NCBI RefSeq assembly: GCF_036346875.1
Contig: NZ_CP107852.1
Span: 7,192,001 to 7,256,000 of the forward strand
DNA from: Nocardia sp. NBC_00508
GTDB taxonomy: Bacteria > Actinomycetota > Actinomycetes > Mycobacteriales > Mycobacteriaceae
DNA length: 64,000 bases
Direction of reading: 5' to 3'
The position numbers were made by a program, and so were the translations under genes. The notes beneath the pieces were generated by a model. The model saw only the letters and a list, made by a program, of their open reading frames with translations, did not search any database and was not told the origin of the DNA. Position 1 is the first letter of the stretch; every line of letters starts with the position of its first letter. Of this stretch, positions 25,216 through 32,494 are shown in pieces.

Positions 25216-26552
25216 CCTCCGCCACCGTGCTTGCCGCCGCGCTCGCCGCCCAGCACACGACTCCGACGGAGTTGGCCGACGCGGCCGTCGGCCTCGCTCG
25301 AGAGCCCCGCGCGGCCACGACGATGATCACGGTATCCGCCGAACGAGCCTGGAGCGACGCGAAAACCAGTGCGGCCCGGCACCGCCGAGGCGAGCCCCGC
25401 AGCCGGCTCGACGGCATCCCCATCGCCTGGAAGGACGTGTTCGACATCCCAGGCGTCGTCACCACCTGCGGGTCGTCCGCCCACGTCCACGACGCACCCG
25501 CCCGCGCGGCCGGTCACCTGGTCCGTCGCGCCGCCGAGAGCGGCCTGATCACCATCGGCAAGACGAATCTCAGCGAATTCGCGTTCTCGGGACTGGGCGT
25601 CAATCACCATTTCGGAACGCCGCCCAACCCGCTGGACGCCGGTTTGGTTCCGGGCGGCTCCTCGTCCGGATCCGCCGTCGCGGTCGCCACGGGCATCGTC
25701 CCCCTCGCCGTCGGCACGGACACCTCCGGCTCCGTCCGGATACCCGCCGCCTTTTGCGGCATCATCGGTTACCGGGCAAGCCCCGGGCGCTACGGACCTC
25801 ATGACTTCGCGCCACTCGCACCCACCCTGGATAGCATCGGCACTTTCGCAACCACCGTCGAGGACATCATCGCCCTCGACCAGACCCTTACCCGATGCCG
25901 CGCGCCACACCCTTCCGGACCGCCGCGATTCGTCATCCCCGCTGGTGAATGGTCCGAGGACAGCACACCTGGCATCGCGCGAGATTTCAGCGGACTTGTC
26001 GCGGAATTGGGTGCCGCAGGTGCCGACATTGTCAGCCGTGCACTGCCGTCGATGTCGATCGCACAAGATCTGATGGACCGCAACGGCACGATAGTCGGTG
26101 CCGAAGCATTCCAACTGCATCGTCGACGCCTCGGCTCGACCATTCCTGCCGAGGCGGCGACCCTGCGCCGCCTCGCGAGCAACGCGCATACCGGAGCTAC
26201 GGTCCACCGGGTCTACGACGCGATGCGTGGTCTGCGGCGAGCATTCGCTGCCGAACTCGACGGCGCCACGCTGCTGTGTCCCACCGTGCGGCACCCGCCA
26301 CCCGCGATCGCCGACCTCGACTCCGACGATATCCACTACGACCGAGTCAATGCATCCACCCTGCGCACCACCATGCTGCTGAGCTACCTCGGCACATGCG
26401 GCATCACTCTTCCCACTCCGGCATCCGGGCCCGGGCCGCGCTCCGGAGCCCTGCTCTCCCGGCCCTACGGCCAGGACCACGATCTGCTTGCGGATGCAGC
26501 CTGGACCCATCGCATGTGCCACCACGTCCGGCGCTCGGCCGAGGTGAGATGA
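25212..26552 (+). CDS. Amidase (amidase signature family)
   Basis: The 446-residue enzyme has the complete Ser-cisSer-Lys triad of the amidase signature family: K74 in IAWKDVFDIPG, the cis-Ser in PGGSSSGSA (150-151), and nucleophile S174 in GTDTSGSVRIPAA. The C-terminal part has TLLCPTVRHPPPAI and GTCGITLPTPA, typical of AtzF- and AtzE-like branches. It should release ammonia from an amide such as a ring-opening product. It is divergent from the DUF1989 operon and beside the PucR gene, so a joint nitrogen-catabolic role is likely. Its stop is only ten bases from the stop of the truncated b' gene. Confidence 0.93.
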   Translation: MTSATVLAAALAAQHTTPTELADAAVGLAREPRAATTMITVSAERAWSDAKTSAARHRRGEPRSRLDGIPIAWKDVFDIPGVVTTCGSSAHVHDAPARAAGHLVRRAAESGLITIGKTNLSEFAFSGLGVNHHFGTPPNPLDAGLVPGGSSSGSAVAVATGIVPLAVGTDTSGSVRIPAAFCGIIGYRASPGRYGPHDFAPLAPTLDSIGTFATTVEDIIALDQTLTRCRAPHPSGPPRFVIPAGEWSEDSTPGIARDFSGLVAELGAAGADIVSRALPSMSIAQDLMDRNGTIVGAEAFQLHRRRLGSTIPAEAATLRRLASNAHTGATVHRVYDAMRGLRRAFAAELDGATLLCPTVRHPPPAIADLDSDDIHYDRVNASTLRTTMLLSYLGTCGITLPTPASGPGPRSGALLSRPYGQDHDLLADAAWTHRMCHHVRRSAEVR

Positions 26553-26562
26553 CGAACCGAGG

Positions 26563-27099
26563 TTACGAGGAACTAGGGAGTTCCTCGGCGAGTCCTGCCA
26601 ACTCGTCGAGGAATGTGTCGATACTGTCCGATCTGGCCCGGGGTGAGTCGAGGCGTTCGCGCACCACGAACTCGGCACGGTCGAGCACTGTGGTGGTGAG
26701 GTTGTGCCCGAGTTCTTCCAGCAGTTGCCGATGCACCTGCTGGAGTCGGTCCATGCCTTGTCTGCGCACCCGTTCGACCTCGGCGGCCGTGGTGTTCCGC
26801 AGTTCCGCGAGGATCCGCTCGGCGTCGGCGCGCGCTTCCCGACGGATGTGAGCCGCTTCGATGTCTGCCGTCGCGGCCGCTTCGGCGAATGCCCGTTCGG
26901 CAGCGGCCAATCGGGCTGCGGCCTGCGAGCTCTCCTCCAGTTGTCCGTGAATCGTGTGCTGCGCCCGTTGCATCATTGCCTTCACCTGCGGCACAACCCA
27001 CTTGGCGAGCGCACCGAGAATGACGGCGAAGCCGAGCAGCTGGCTGAGGAATACCGGCCAGTTCCAGGTGATGTCGTAGATGCCGTCACGTTCGTTCAT
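26563..27099 (-). CDS. F0 subunit b' (N-terminal half of mycobacterial-type b-delta), delta domain absent
   Basis: The 178-residue protein has one membrane helix (about 14-36, FLSQLLGFAVILGALAKWVVP) and a long charged helix rich in Ala/Glu/Arg, as in b-type stator subunits. In mycobacteria and relatives this subunit is fused to delta (about 445 residues in all). Here the sequence follows the fusion protein down to SIDTFLDELAGLAEEL, the linker just before the delta domain, and then stops. The stop lies ten bases from the convergent amidase stop. It overlaps atpF by 14 bases. Either the delta half was deleted or this is a stand-alone b' form. Confidence 0.85.
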   Translation of the reverse strand: MNERDGIYDITWNWPVFLSQLLGFAVILGALAKWVVPQVKAMMQRAQHTIHGQLEESSQAAARLAAAERAFAEAAATADIEAAHIRREARADAERILAELRNTTAAEVERVRRQGMDRLQQVHRQLLEELGHNLTTTVLDRAEFVVRERLDSPRARSDSIDTFLDELAGLAEELPSSS

Positions 27100-27553
27100 C
27101 GTCTCTACCTCCGATCACTCGGTCTGCCAGATCACCGGCCAGCGCGTCGATGTGTCCACGCAGCCGCGCCGTCGCCGTGTCGGCGTGGCCCCGTAGCTCG
27201 ATCGTGGCCCCGGCCATCATCACATCGGACTGTTCTTGCGCCTGCTCGCGCATGGACATCAGGATCGCCCGGCCTTCGACCCTGGCCTGTTCGCGCAGCC
27301 GCGACGCCTCGCTGCGAGCCTGTGCCACCGAGGACCGATACCGATCCTCGGCCGCAGAGAAGACCTCCCGCGCCCGTTGCCCATCAGCGGCGGTCTTGGC
27401 GACGCGGGCTTCCCGTTGCGCGAGCACATCGCGGATCGGCGGCAGGACGAAAAGCCAGATGACCGCGAGCACGAGCAGGAATATCGACAATTCCGCGAGG
27501 AAGGTCCCGTTGGGGATCAGGAAGTTCTGTTCCGCCGCGGTTTTCGTGGTCAT
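27086..27553 (-). CDS. atpF: F0 ATP synthase subunit b
   Basis: The 155-residue protein has an N-terminal membrane helix (about 18-40, FLAELSIFLLVLAVIWLFVLP) and a long amphipathic, charged helix with many Ala, Arg and Glu, typical of the dimeric b stalk. It lies between atpE and the b' gene with short gaps or overlaps. It should pair with b' in the peripheral stalk. The gene has no premature stop and its length is normal for the family. Confidence 0.92.
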   Translation of the reverse strand: MTTKTAAEQNFLIPNGTFLAELSIFLLVLAVIWLFVLPPIRDVLAQREARVAKTAADGQRAREVFSAAEDRYRSSVAQARSEASRLREQARVEGRAILMSMREQAQEQSDVMMAGATIELRGHADTATARLRGHIDALAGDLADRVIGGRDDERT

Positions 27554-27557
27554 GGCA

Positions 27558-27818
27558 CTACTTGCCCGGCGCCGCGAAGGCGAACAGCGCCATGAATGTC
27601 AGGTTGATGAAGTACACGGCGTCGACCAGGCTGACCGCCATCAGATAATTGCCGCGCAGCTTGCCCTCGGCCTCCGGTTGCCGGGAAACGCCGTTGATCA
27701 GCGCCGAACCCGCCATGCCGTTGCCATAGCCTGCGCCGATCGCGCCGCCGACCATCATCAATCCGCCCGCGAGCAGCGCCGCCGCCTGGACGATCGTCGC
27801 ATGGGTCACATCTGCCAT
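27558..27818 (-). CDS. atpE: F0 ATP synthase subunit c
   Basis: The 86-residue proteolipid has two membrane helices around the polar loop SRQPEAEGKL. Helix one carries the glycine-rich GGAIGAGYGNGMAGSALI and helix two the ion-binding carboxylate in SLVDAVYFINLTF. The carboxylate is Asp (D66), whereas mycobacterial and most actinobacterial c subunits have Glu at this site. Otherwise the protein is strongly mycobacterial in pattern (INLxFMALFxFA). No sodium-binding signature is evident, so it should carry protons. Start ATG 27818 was chosen over the longer frame by homology. Confidence 0.95.
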   Translation of the reverse strand: MADVTHATIVQAAALLAGGLMMVGGAIGAGYGNGMAGSALINGVSRQPEAEGKLRGNYLMAVSLVDAVYFINLTFMALFAFAAPGK

Positions 27819-27886
27819 TTTCTGTTCCTTCCCTTTCCCGTTGATTCGAAATGTGCCTGTCCGGAACAAGGATGCTGTGGCACAGC

Positions 27887-28609
27887 TCAGTGGTTCTCGT
27901 GCTCGAGCGCGGTGGCCTGACCGAAGTAGAGGACTGTCAGCAGGGCGAAGATGAAGGCCTGGATGAGCCCGACGAAGAGGTCGAACAACTTCCACGCGGC
28001 GTTCGGGCCCCAGCTGAGCCATGCCGGGAGCAGTGCGATCACCGAGATCATCACCCCGCCCGCGAACATATTGCCGAACAATCGCAGGGCCAGTGAAAGC
28101 GGTTTCGCCAGTTCCTCGATGATGTTGATGACAATCATTGGGCCCCAGCCGGTATGCCCTTTCAGCACCTGCTTCACATGCCCGATCGGGCCGCGTCGCG
28201 CCATACCCGCGGACTGATAGCAGAGGAAGACGAACAGCGCGAGCGCATAGGTGAAGTTGACGTCCGCGGCGGGTGGTTTGATCAGCTCGCCGTCGCCGTA
28301 CTGCACCGGCAGCACGGACAGCCAGTTCGACAGCAGAACGAAGACGAACAACGTCACCGCCAGTGGCAGCACGAATGGCGCGATGCGTAGTCCGACAGCA
28401 CTTTCCACCTGACCGCGCAGCTGCACTGTCACGGTCTCGAAGAACAACTGCACCCCGTTCGGGACACCGGACGTCAGCTTGACGCGCAGATAGAATGCGA
28501 GCCCCACCACGACAACAGCCGCGACCACGGTGGCAAGGATGGTGTCGACATGGAAGTCCATGCCGAGGACGTGCGCGGTTTCATGATGGCCCACTTCGAC
28601 TTTCGTCAT
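27887..28609 (-). CDS. atpB: F0 ATP synthase subunit a
   Basis: The 240-residue protein has five to six membrane helices and the essential Arg (R176) in KPLSLALRLFGNMFAGG. The final helix region, DLFVGLIQAFIFALLTVLYF, is typical. With the c ring it forms the proton path. It overlaps the atpI-like gene by four bases and precedes atpE, the standard order. All key residues are intact, so nothing in the gene itself suggests loss of function. Confidence 0.95.
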   Translation of the reverse strand: MTKVEVGHHETAHVLGMDFHVDTILATVVAAVVVVGLAFYLRVKLTSGVPNGVQLFFETVTVQLRGQVESAVGLRIAPFVLPLAVTLFVFVLLSNWLSVLPVQYGDGELIKPPAADVNFTYALALFVFLCYQSAGMARRGPIGHVKQVLKGHTGWGPMIVINIIEELAKPLSLALRLFGNMFAGGVMISVIALLPAWLSWGPNAAWKLFDLFVGLIQAFIFALLTVLYFGQATALEHENH

Positions 28610-28971
28610 CGGCCGGCTCGCAACACCGGCGCCGCCACTCGGAGCAGCAGGGCGATCTGAAAGGCCAACAGCCCGAAGAAAATGCCGAGCCCATCAGGTC
28701 GAGTCAGGACACCGACGATCAGCGCGACCGTCGTGACACCGAACAACCGCAACCCTGTCGTCGCTGTCAAACGCTGTTTGCCGGATCCGGTATCACACGA
28801 TATCCATCCGACGGCAACTCGGGTGAGCCACGCGTTGACAGATCCCAATGCGATTCCGACACAAATGAATACACCCAATAGCAGCCGATCCAGCATCCCG
28901 GCCGCCGCGAGAACCACGATTCCCACTCCGGCGGAGACGATGATCGGACGGCGGTCCACGCTGACCGTCAT
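28606..28971 (-). CDS. AtpI-like small membrane protein
   Basis: From ATG 28971, which has GGGAGGA upstream, the product is 121 residues with four hydrophobic segments (about 10-28, 31-50, 70-88 and 94-112). Position first in an atpB-atpE-atpF operon and the four-TM layout match AtpI, which helps c-ring assembly or ion supply in other bacteria. Sequence similarity to AtpI is not strong by eye. The ATGA overlap with atpB couples the two. Confidence 0.75.
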   Translation of the reverse strand: MTVSVDRRPIIVSAGVGIVVLAAAGMLDRLLLGVFICVGIALGSVNAWLTRVAVGWISCDTGSGKQRLTATTGLRLFGVTTVALIVGVLTRPDGLGIFFGLLAFQIALLLRVAAPVLRAGR

Positions 28972-28999
28972 ATGTCCTCCCATAGTGATGGCATGGCGA

Positions 29000-29021
29000 T
29001 ATGTAGCGGAGCCACTACATA
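29000..29021. promoter_or_regulatory. 22-base near-perfect palindrome upstream of the F0 operon
   Basis: TATGTAGCGG and CCACTACATA face each other across AG, with one mismatch between the arms. It lies 29 bases before the start of the atpI-like gene. The GTAG/CTAC half-sites recall BlaI/MecI/CopY-type operators. Confidence 0.6.
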
Positions 29022-29043
29022 CGGCCACAACATCATTGTGTCT

Positions 29044-29060
29044 TACTACGGCCGGTAGTA
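29044..29060. promoter_or_regulatory. Inverted repeat TACTAC-N5-GTAGTA upstream of the F0 operon
   Basis: TACTAC (29044-29049) and GTAGTA (29055-29060) flank GGCCG. This is close in form to known BlaI-type operators built from TACTAC/GTAGTA halves. With the palindrome at 29000-29021 it makes a paired operator region for the orphan F0 operon. Confidence 0.6.
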
Positions 29061-29356
29061 CAAGAGTTTGGGACAAATCGGACACCCTCCCGGCTGAGGC
29101 TGGGGTTCAGGGTCATCCGAAGTGCATGACCGCCGCCGCACCGGAGCGGGCGGCATCATCGAAGAAGGCGACCAGGACGCCGTAGTGGTAGCGCAAGGGC
29201 GCCACCGGATTTCGGCCAGGCGCCCGTACTGCTCGGGGAATGTAGCCCGGCGTGCCGACAGATTCAGCGCGGCGGGATTCGGCGGTGGCCGCTCAGCGAC
29301 CGCCCATGCCGCTGCTGCCGGCGCGCCGCCACGTGAGGAATTCGCGGCTGGCTCTC

Positions 29357-29944
29357 CTAGTGGCGGTGCAGTCCTGCGATGAGCAGTTCGACCATGCGAC
29401 GCGCGTCGTAGCGGGGGTCATCGGCTGCGCCGATGCAGAGATTGCCGACGCCGCGCATCAGTTCGTAGGCATCGATGTCGGGGCGGATCTCGCCGGCCTC
29501 GGCGGCGGCGTCGAGCAGTCGAGTGCACACCGGCACGAGGTGGTCGAGAAAGTAGGCGTGCAGCGTGTCGAAGCCGGCGTCGCCGGACTGCAGCACGGCA
29601 GCGAGTCCGTGCTTGGTGGCGAGGAAATCAACGAAGAGGATGATCCATTGGCCCAGTGCGGCGTACGGAGCGGCATTGCTCGCCAGCAGGGCCGGACCGG
29701 CCTCGGCGCAGGCCTCGACCTGGTGCCGGTAGACGGCGATGATGAGATCCGCTCGGGTCGGGAAGTGGCGGTAGATCGTGCCCGTCCCCACGCCGGCCCT
29801 GGCCGCAATGTCGCGTACCGGCGCTTCGACGCCGGAGGTGACAAAGACCGCAGCGGCGGCATCGAGCAGCGTCTGCTTGTTACGCCGGGCGTCGGCCCGC
29901 TTCCGCGGGGCCGGCGATCCTGATCCGCTGTCGATGTCGGTCAC
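29357..29944 (-). CDS. TetR-family regulator of the divergent aldo-keto reductase
   Basis: I start at GTG 29944, behind a GGAGG; the longer frames would place the start inside the operators. The 195-residue protein has the TetR helix-turn-helix near 30-75 (VRDIAARAGVGTGTIYRHFPTRADLI) and a C-terminal ligand domain with TetR_C-type pattern (LIIAVYRHQVEACAEAG, WIILFVDFLATK). It is divergent from the aldo-keto reductase, with two matching operator repeats between them. It should repress that gene and itself until a ligand, perhaps an aldehyde, is bound. Confidence 0.9.
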   Translation of the reverse strand: MTDIDSGSGSPAPRKRADARRNKQTLLDAAAAVFVTSGVEAPVRDIAARAGVGTGTIYRHFPTRADLIIAVYRHQVEACAEAGPALLASNAAPYAALGQWIILFVDFLATKHGLAAVLQSGDAGFDTLHAYFLDHLVPVCTRLLDAAAEAGEIRPDIDAYELMRGVGNLCIGAADDPRYDARRMVELLIAGLHRH

Positions 29945-29977
29945 TGCGCCGCTACCTCCGTTACTCCACTCGCCAAA

Positions 29978-30019
29978 CGGAACCATGTTCCGTATGGTGT
30001 TAACCGGAACAAGGTTCCG
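29978..30019. promoter_or_regulatory. Twin operators CGGAAC-N3-GTTCCG
   Basis: The same inverted repeat occurs twice: CGGAAC-CAT-GTTCCG at 29978-29992 and CGGAAC-AAG-GTTCCG at 30005-30019, with centres 27 bases apart. Both lie between the TetR and aldo-keto reductase genes. Two identical sites in a divergent promoter are strong evidence for TetR-type control of both genes. Confidence 0.85.
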
Positions 30020-30099
30020 GGTGTTCAGGATGCCAGACAGGCGAACCGCAACCAAGCTCCGCATCGCAAACTCGCTTCACCCCGCATGGAGGAACAGTC

Positions 30100-31119
30100 A
30101 TGCAGTACCGCACCTTGGGCCGCACCGGCGTGCAGGTCAGCACTCTCGTGCTCGGCGCGATGAACTTCGGCAGAATCGGACGCACCACCCAGGACGAAGC
30201 CACCGCCATCGTCGACGCCGCCCTCGAGGCCGGGATCAACCTCATCGACACCGCCGATTGGTACAGCGACGGAGAGTCGGAAGAGATGGTCGGCAAGGCC
30301 ATCGCCGGCCGCCGCGAGGACATCGTGCTGGCCACGAAGGCGACCATGCCGATGAGCGACGAGCGCAACCATCAGGGCAGCTCGCGCCGCTGGTTGGTCA
30401 CCGAACTCGACAACAGCCTGCGCCGTCTCGGTGTCGACCACATCGATCTCTACCAGATCCACCGATGGGACCCGCGCACCAGCGATGAGGAGACCCTGTC
30501 GGCCTTGACCGACCTGCAGCGCGCGGGAAAGATCCGGTACTTCGGCTCCTCGACGTTTCCCGCGTACCGCATCGTGCAAGCCCAATGGGCCGCCCGAGAC
30601 AATTACCTGAGCCGTTACGTCACCGAACAGCCCGGCTACTCCATCCTGCAGCGCGGCATCGAGACCCATGTCCTCCCCGTGACCGAGCAGTACGGGCTCG
30701 GTGTCCTCGTATGGAGCCCGCTGGCCTCGGGCTGGCTGTCGGGTGCGATCCGTGCGGGTCAGGAGATCACCACCAACCGCTCGGCGTCGCTGCCGCAGCG
30801 CTTCGACACCGCCATTGCGTCCAACCGCGCCAAGCTCGACGCGGTCGGGCAGCTGGCCGAGGTCGCCGACCAGGCCGGTCTGACGATGATTCAGCTCGCG
30901 CTCGGATTCGTGACCGCGCACCCCGCCGTGACCAGCGCGATCATCGGCCCCCGCACGCTGGACCATGTGCACTCGCAGCTCGCCGCGGCAGGCACCGTGC
31001 TCTCCGCCGACGTGCTCGATGCGATCGACGCGATCGTCGCTCCGGGCACCGACCTTGCCCCACACGAAAAGTTCGACACGCCGCCCGCCCTGCTCGACCC
31101 GGCACTGCGGCGTCGCTGA
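30100..31119 (+). CDS. Aldo/keto reductase
   Basis: The 339-residue protein has the AKR barrel and an intact catalytic tetrad: D50 (NLIDTAD), Y55 (WYSDGESEE), K80 (VLATK) and H121 (YQIHRWDP). The NADPH-binding end reads AVTSAIIGPRTLDHVHSQL. It fits the YajO/Tas-like branch of bacterial aldo-keto reductases, which reduce aldehydes and ketones. AGGAACAGTC lies before the ATG. It is regulated with the divergent TetR gene through the twin operators, so it probably answers to a carbonyl or electrophile stress signal. Confidence 0.94.
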   Translation: MQYRTLGRTGVQVSTLVLGAMNFGRIGRTTQDEATAIVDAALEAGINLIDTADWYSDGESEEMVGKAIAGRREDIVLATKATMPMSDERNHQGSSRRWLVTELDNSLRRLGVDHIDLYQIHRWDPRTSDEETLSALTDLQRAGKIRYFGSSTFPAYRIVQAQWAARDNYLSRYVTEQPGYSILQRGIETHVLPVTEQYGLGVLVWSPLASGWLSGAIRAGQEITTNRSASLPQRFDTAIASNRAKLDAVGQLAEVADQAGLTMIQLALGFVTAHPAVTSAIIGPRTLDHVHSQLAAAGTVLSADVLDAIDAIVAPGTDLAPHEKFDTPPALLDPALRRR

Positions 31120-31309
31120 TCGCTCGTCACGTCGGTCACCAGACCACGCTCATCGGCTGATCGGTTTCCCGCGGCCGCACAGGTCGCGGCGGGCCGCGGT
31201 GAGGTAGGTGATGTTCTCGGTCACTCAGCGCGACTGCCGGTCACGGATACCCGACAATGAGGCGTGTCCCGGTATTTCGTCGCCGGGCAGTGGCCGAAAG
31301 GAGATCCCG

Positions 31310-32293
31310 ATGACCCAGCTCGAGTCCCCTTCCACCGCAATCGATTCGCCCGCACCCGAACAGTCCGAGGCGACCAGCGTGTTCGTCAACGGGCACTATC
31401 CACGGCGGCGTGGACTGGTCCTGCTGCTCGGTGCGCTCGGCGGGTTCCTGCTGACAGTGGTGTGGTCGGCGTCGTTCGTGGACAGCGCGATCGGTGGCAC
31501 GGTGGCCGACGGGCTGCTCGGCCACGATGCCGACGAGACCGCGATCGCCGGAATCGGTGCGGGTGTCGTGTTCGCGTTCGTCTCCGGCCTGGCAGGCACG
31601 TTCACCGCGTGCAATATCGCCGTGTTCGGTGCGGTGGCGCCGATGGCGGGCAGCGCGGGCGGCTGGTGGAACCGGGTGCGGGCGGTGCTGCGGCCCCTGC
31701 TGTGGATGGCGGCGGGCATGGTCGTCGTGTCCGCCGCCTACGGTGTCGTCGTCGGCATCTTCGGTACCGACATGCCGCAATTCGACACCGCGCCCAGCCA
31801 ACCCGGCCGGCTGCCCGCGCGCCTCGTCCAGTCCATGGTGGTGTTCGGCGTGATCGGGGTGATTATGACCTACCTCGGACTCGCCGTCCTCGGCCTGGTG
31901 CGCGACCCGTTCGCCCGCGTCGCCGCCCGCTTCCCGAACGCGCCTCTGATCTTCTTCGGCGGCCTGATCGGTGCCTTCCTAATCGGACGGCCGTTCCCGT
32001 TGTTCCGCAAGCTGTTCCGCGACGTCGCCGAAGAAGGCAACCCCCTCTACGCCGCAGGGGCGTTCGTCCTGCAGTCCATCGGCAATATCCTCATCCTCGC
32101 CGTCCTGCTGATCCTCACCGTTGTCGTCGGTGGTCGCCTGCAACGCTGGTTCCAAGCCGATCCGCGCCGTGTCAGCATCCTCAGCGCTACCGCACTACTC
32201 GTCGTCGGCGTCTTCACCTTCCTCTACTGGGACGTGCGCCTACTGGCCATGCGCGACATCATCCCGTGGTATCCCGTGGCTCCCTGGGTGTAG
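31310..32293 (+). CDS. Multi-TM membrane protein of unknown function
   Basis: From ATG 31310, with AAAGGAGA upstream, the product is 327 residues. After a polar N-terminus (1-34) there are about seven or eight membrane segments. A Gly-rich, Cys-bearing segment, SGLAGTFTACNIAVFGAVAP, resembles the membrane motif of DsbD/CcdA-type redox carriers in spacing, but only one Cys is present there. Another conserved-looking part is IFFGGLIGAFLIGRPFPLFRKL. I cannot name the family. The nucleoside transporter gene follows after about 200 bases on the same strand; a joint role is not evident. Confidence 0.7.
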   Translation: MTQLESPSTAIDSPAPEQSEATSVFVNGHYPRRRGLVLLLGALGGFLLTVVWSASFVDSAIGGTVADGLLGHDADETAIAGIGAGVVFAFVSGLAGTFTACNIAVFGAVAPMAGSAGGWWNRVRAVLRPLLWMAAGMVVVSAAYGVVVGIFGTDMPQFDTAPSQPGRLPARLVQSMVVFGVIGVIMTYLGLAVLGLVRDPFARVAARFPNAPLIFFGGLIGAFLIGRPFPLFRKLFRDVAEEGNPLYAAGAFVLQSIGNILILAVLLILTVVVGGRLQRWFQADPRRVSILSATALLVVGVFTFLYWDVRLLAMRDIIPWYPVAPWV

Positions 32294-32494
32294 TCCTCCC
32301 CGGTTGGCGCACCGTCACGGCCTGTCACGCGCTTCATGCGTGCGCGTCGGCTTGACGGATCCGGCGACTGACGGTCGCCCGCCGAGCCTCTGCGCCACGA
32401 TATTTCGCCAAAGGGTTCTCAGCCTCGGGGACACCTCACTATGGACCGACATGAGAGGTGCTGCCAAAAGCGGGTGCGCGCCAAGGCATCCGAG

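Noticed and set aside
26563..28971. Sodium-type N-ATPase operon
   Set aside because: N-ATPase operons start with beta and epsilon and carry AtpQ/AtpR, and their c subunits have extra sodium ligands. None of this is present; the b' subunit is mycobacterial in type.
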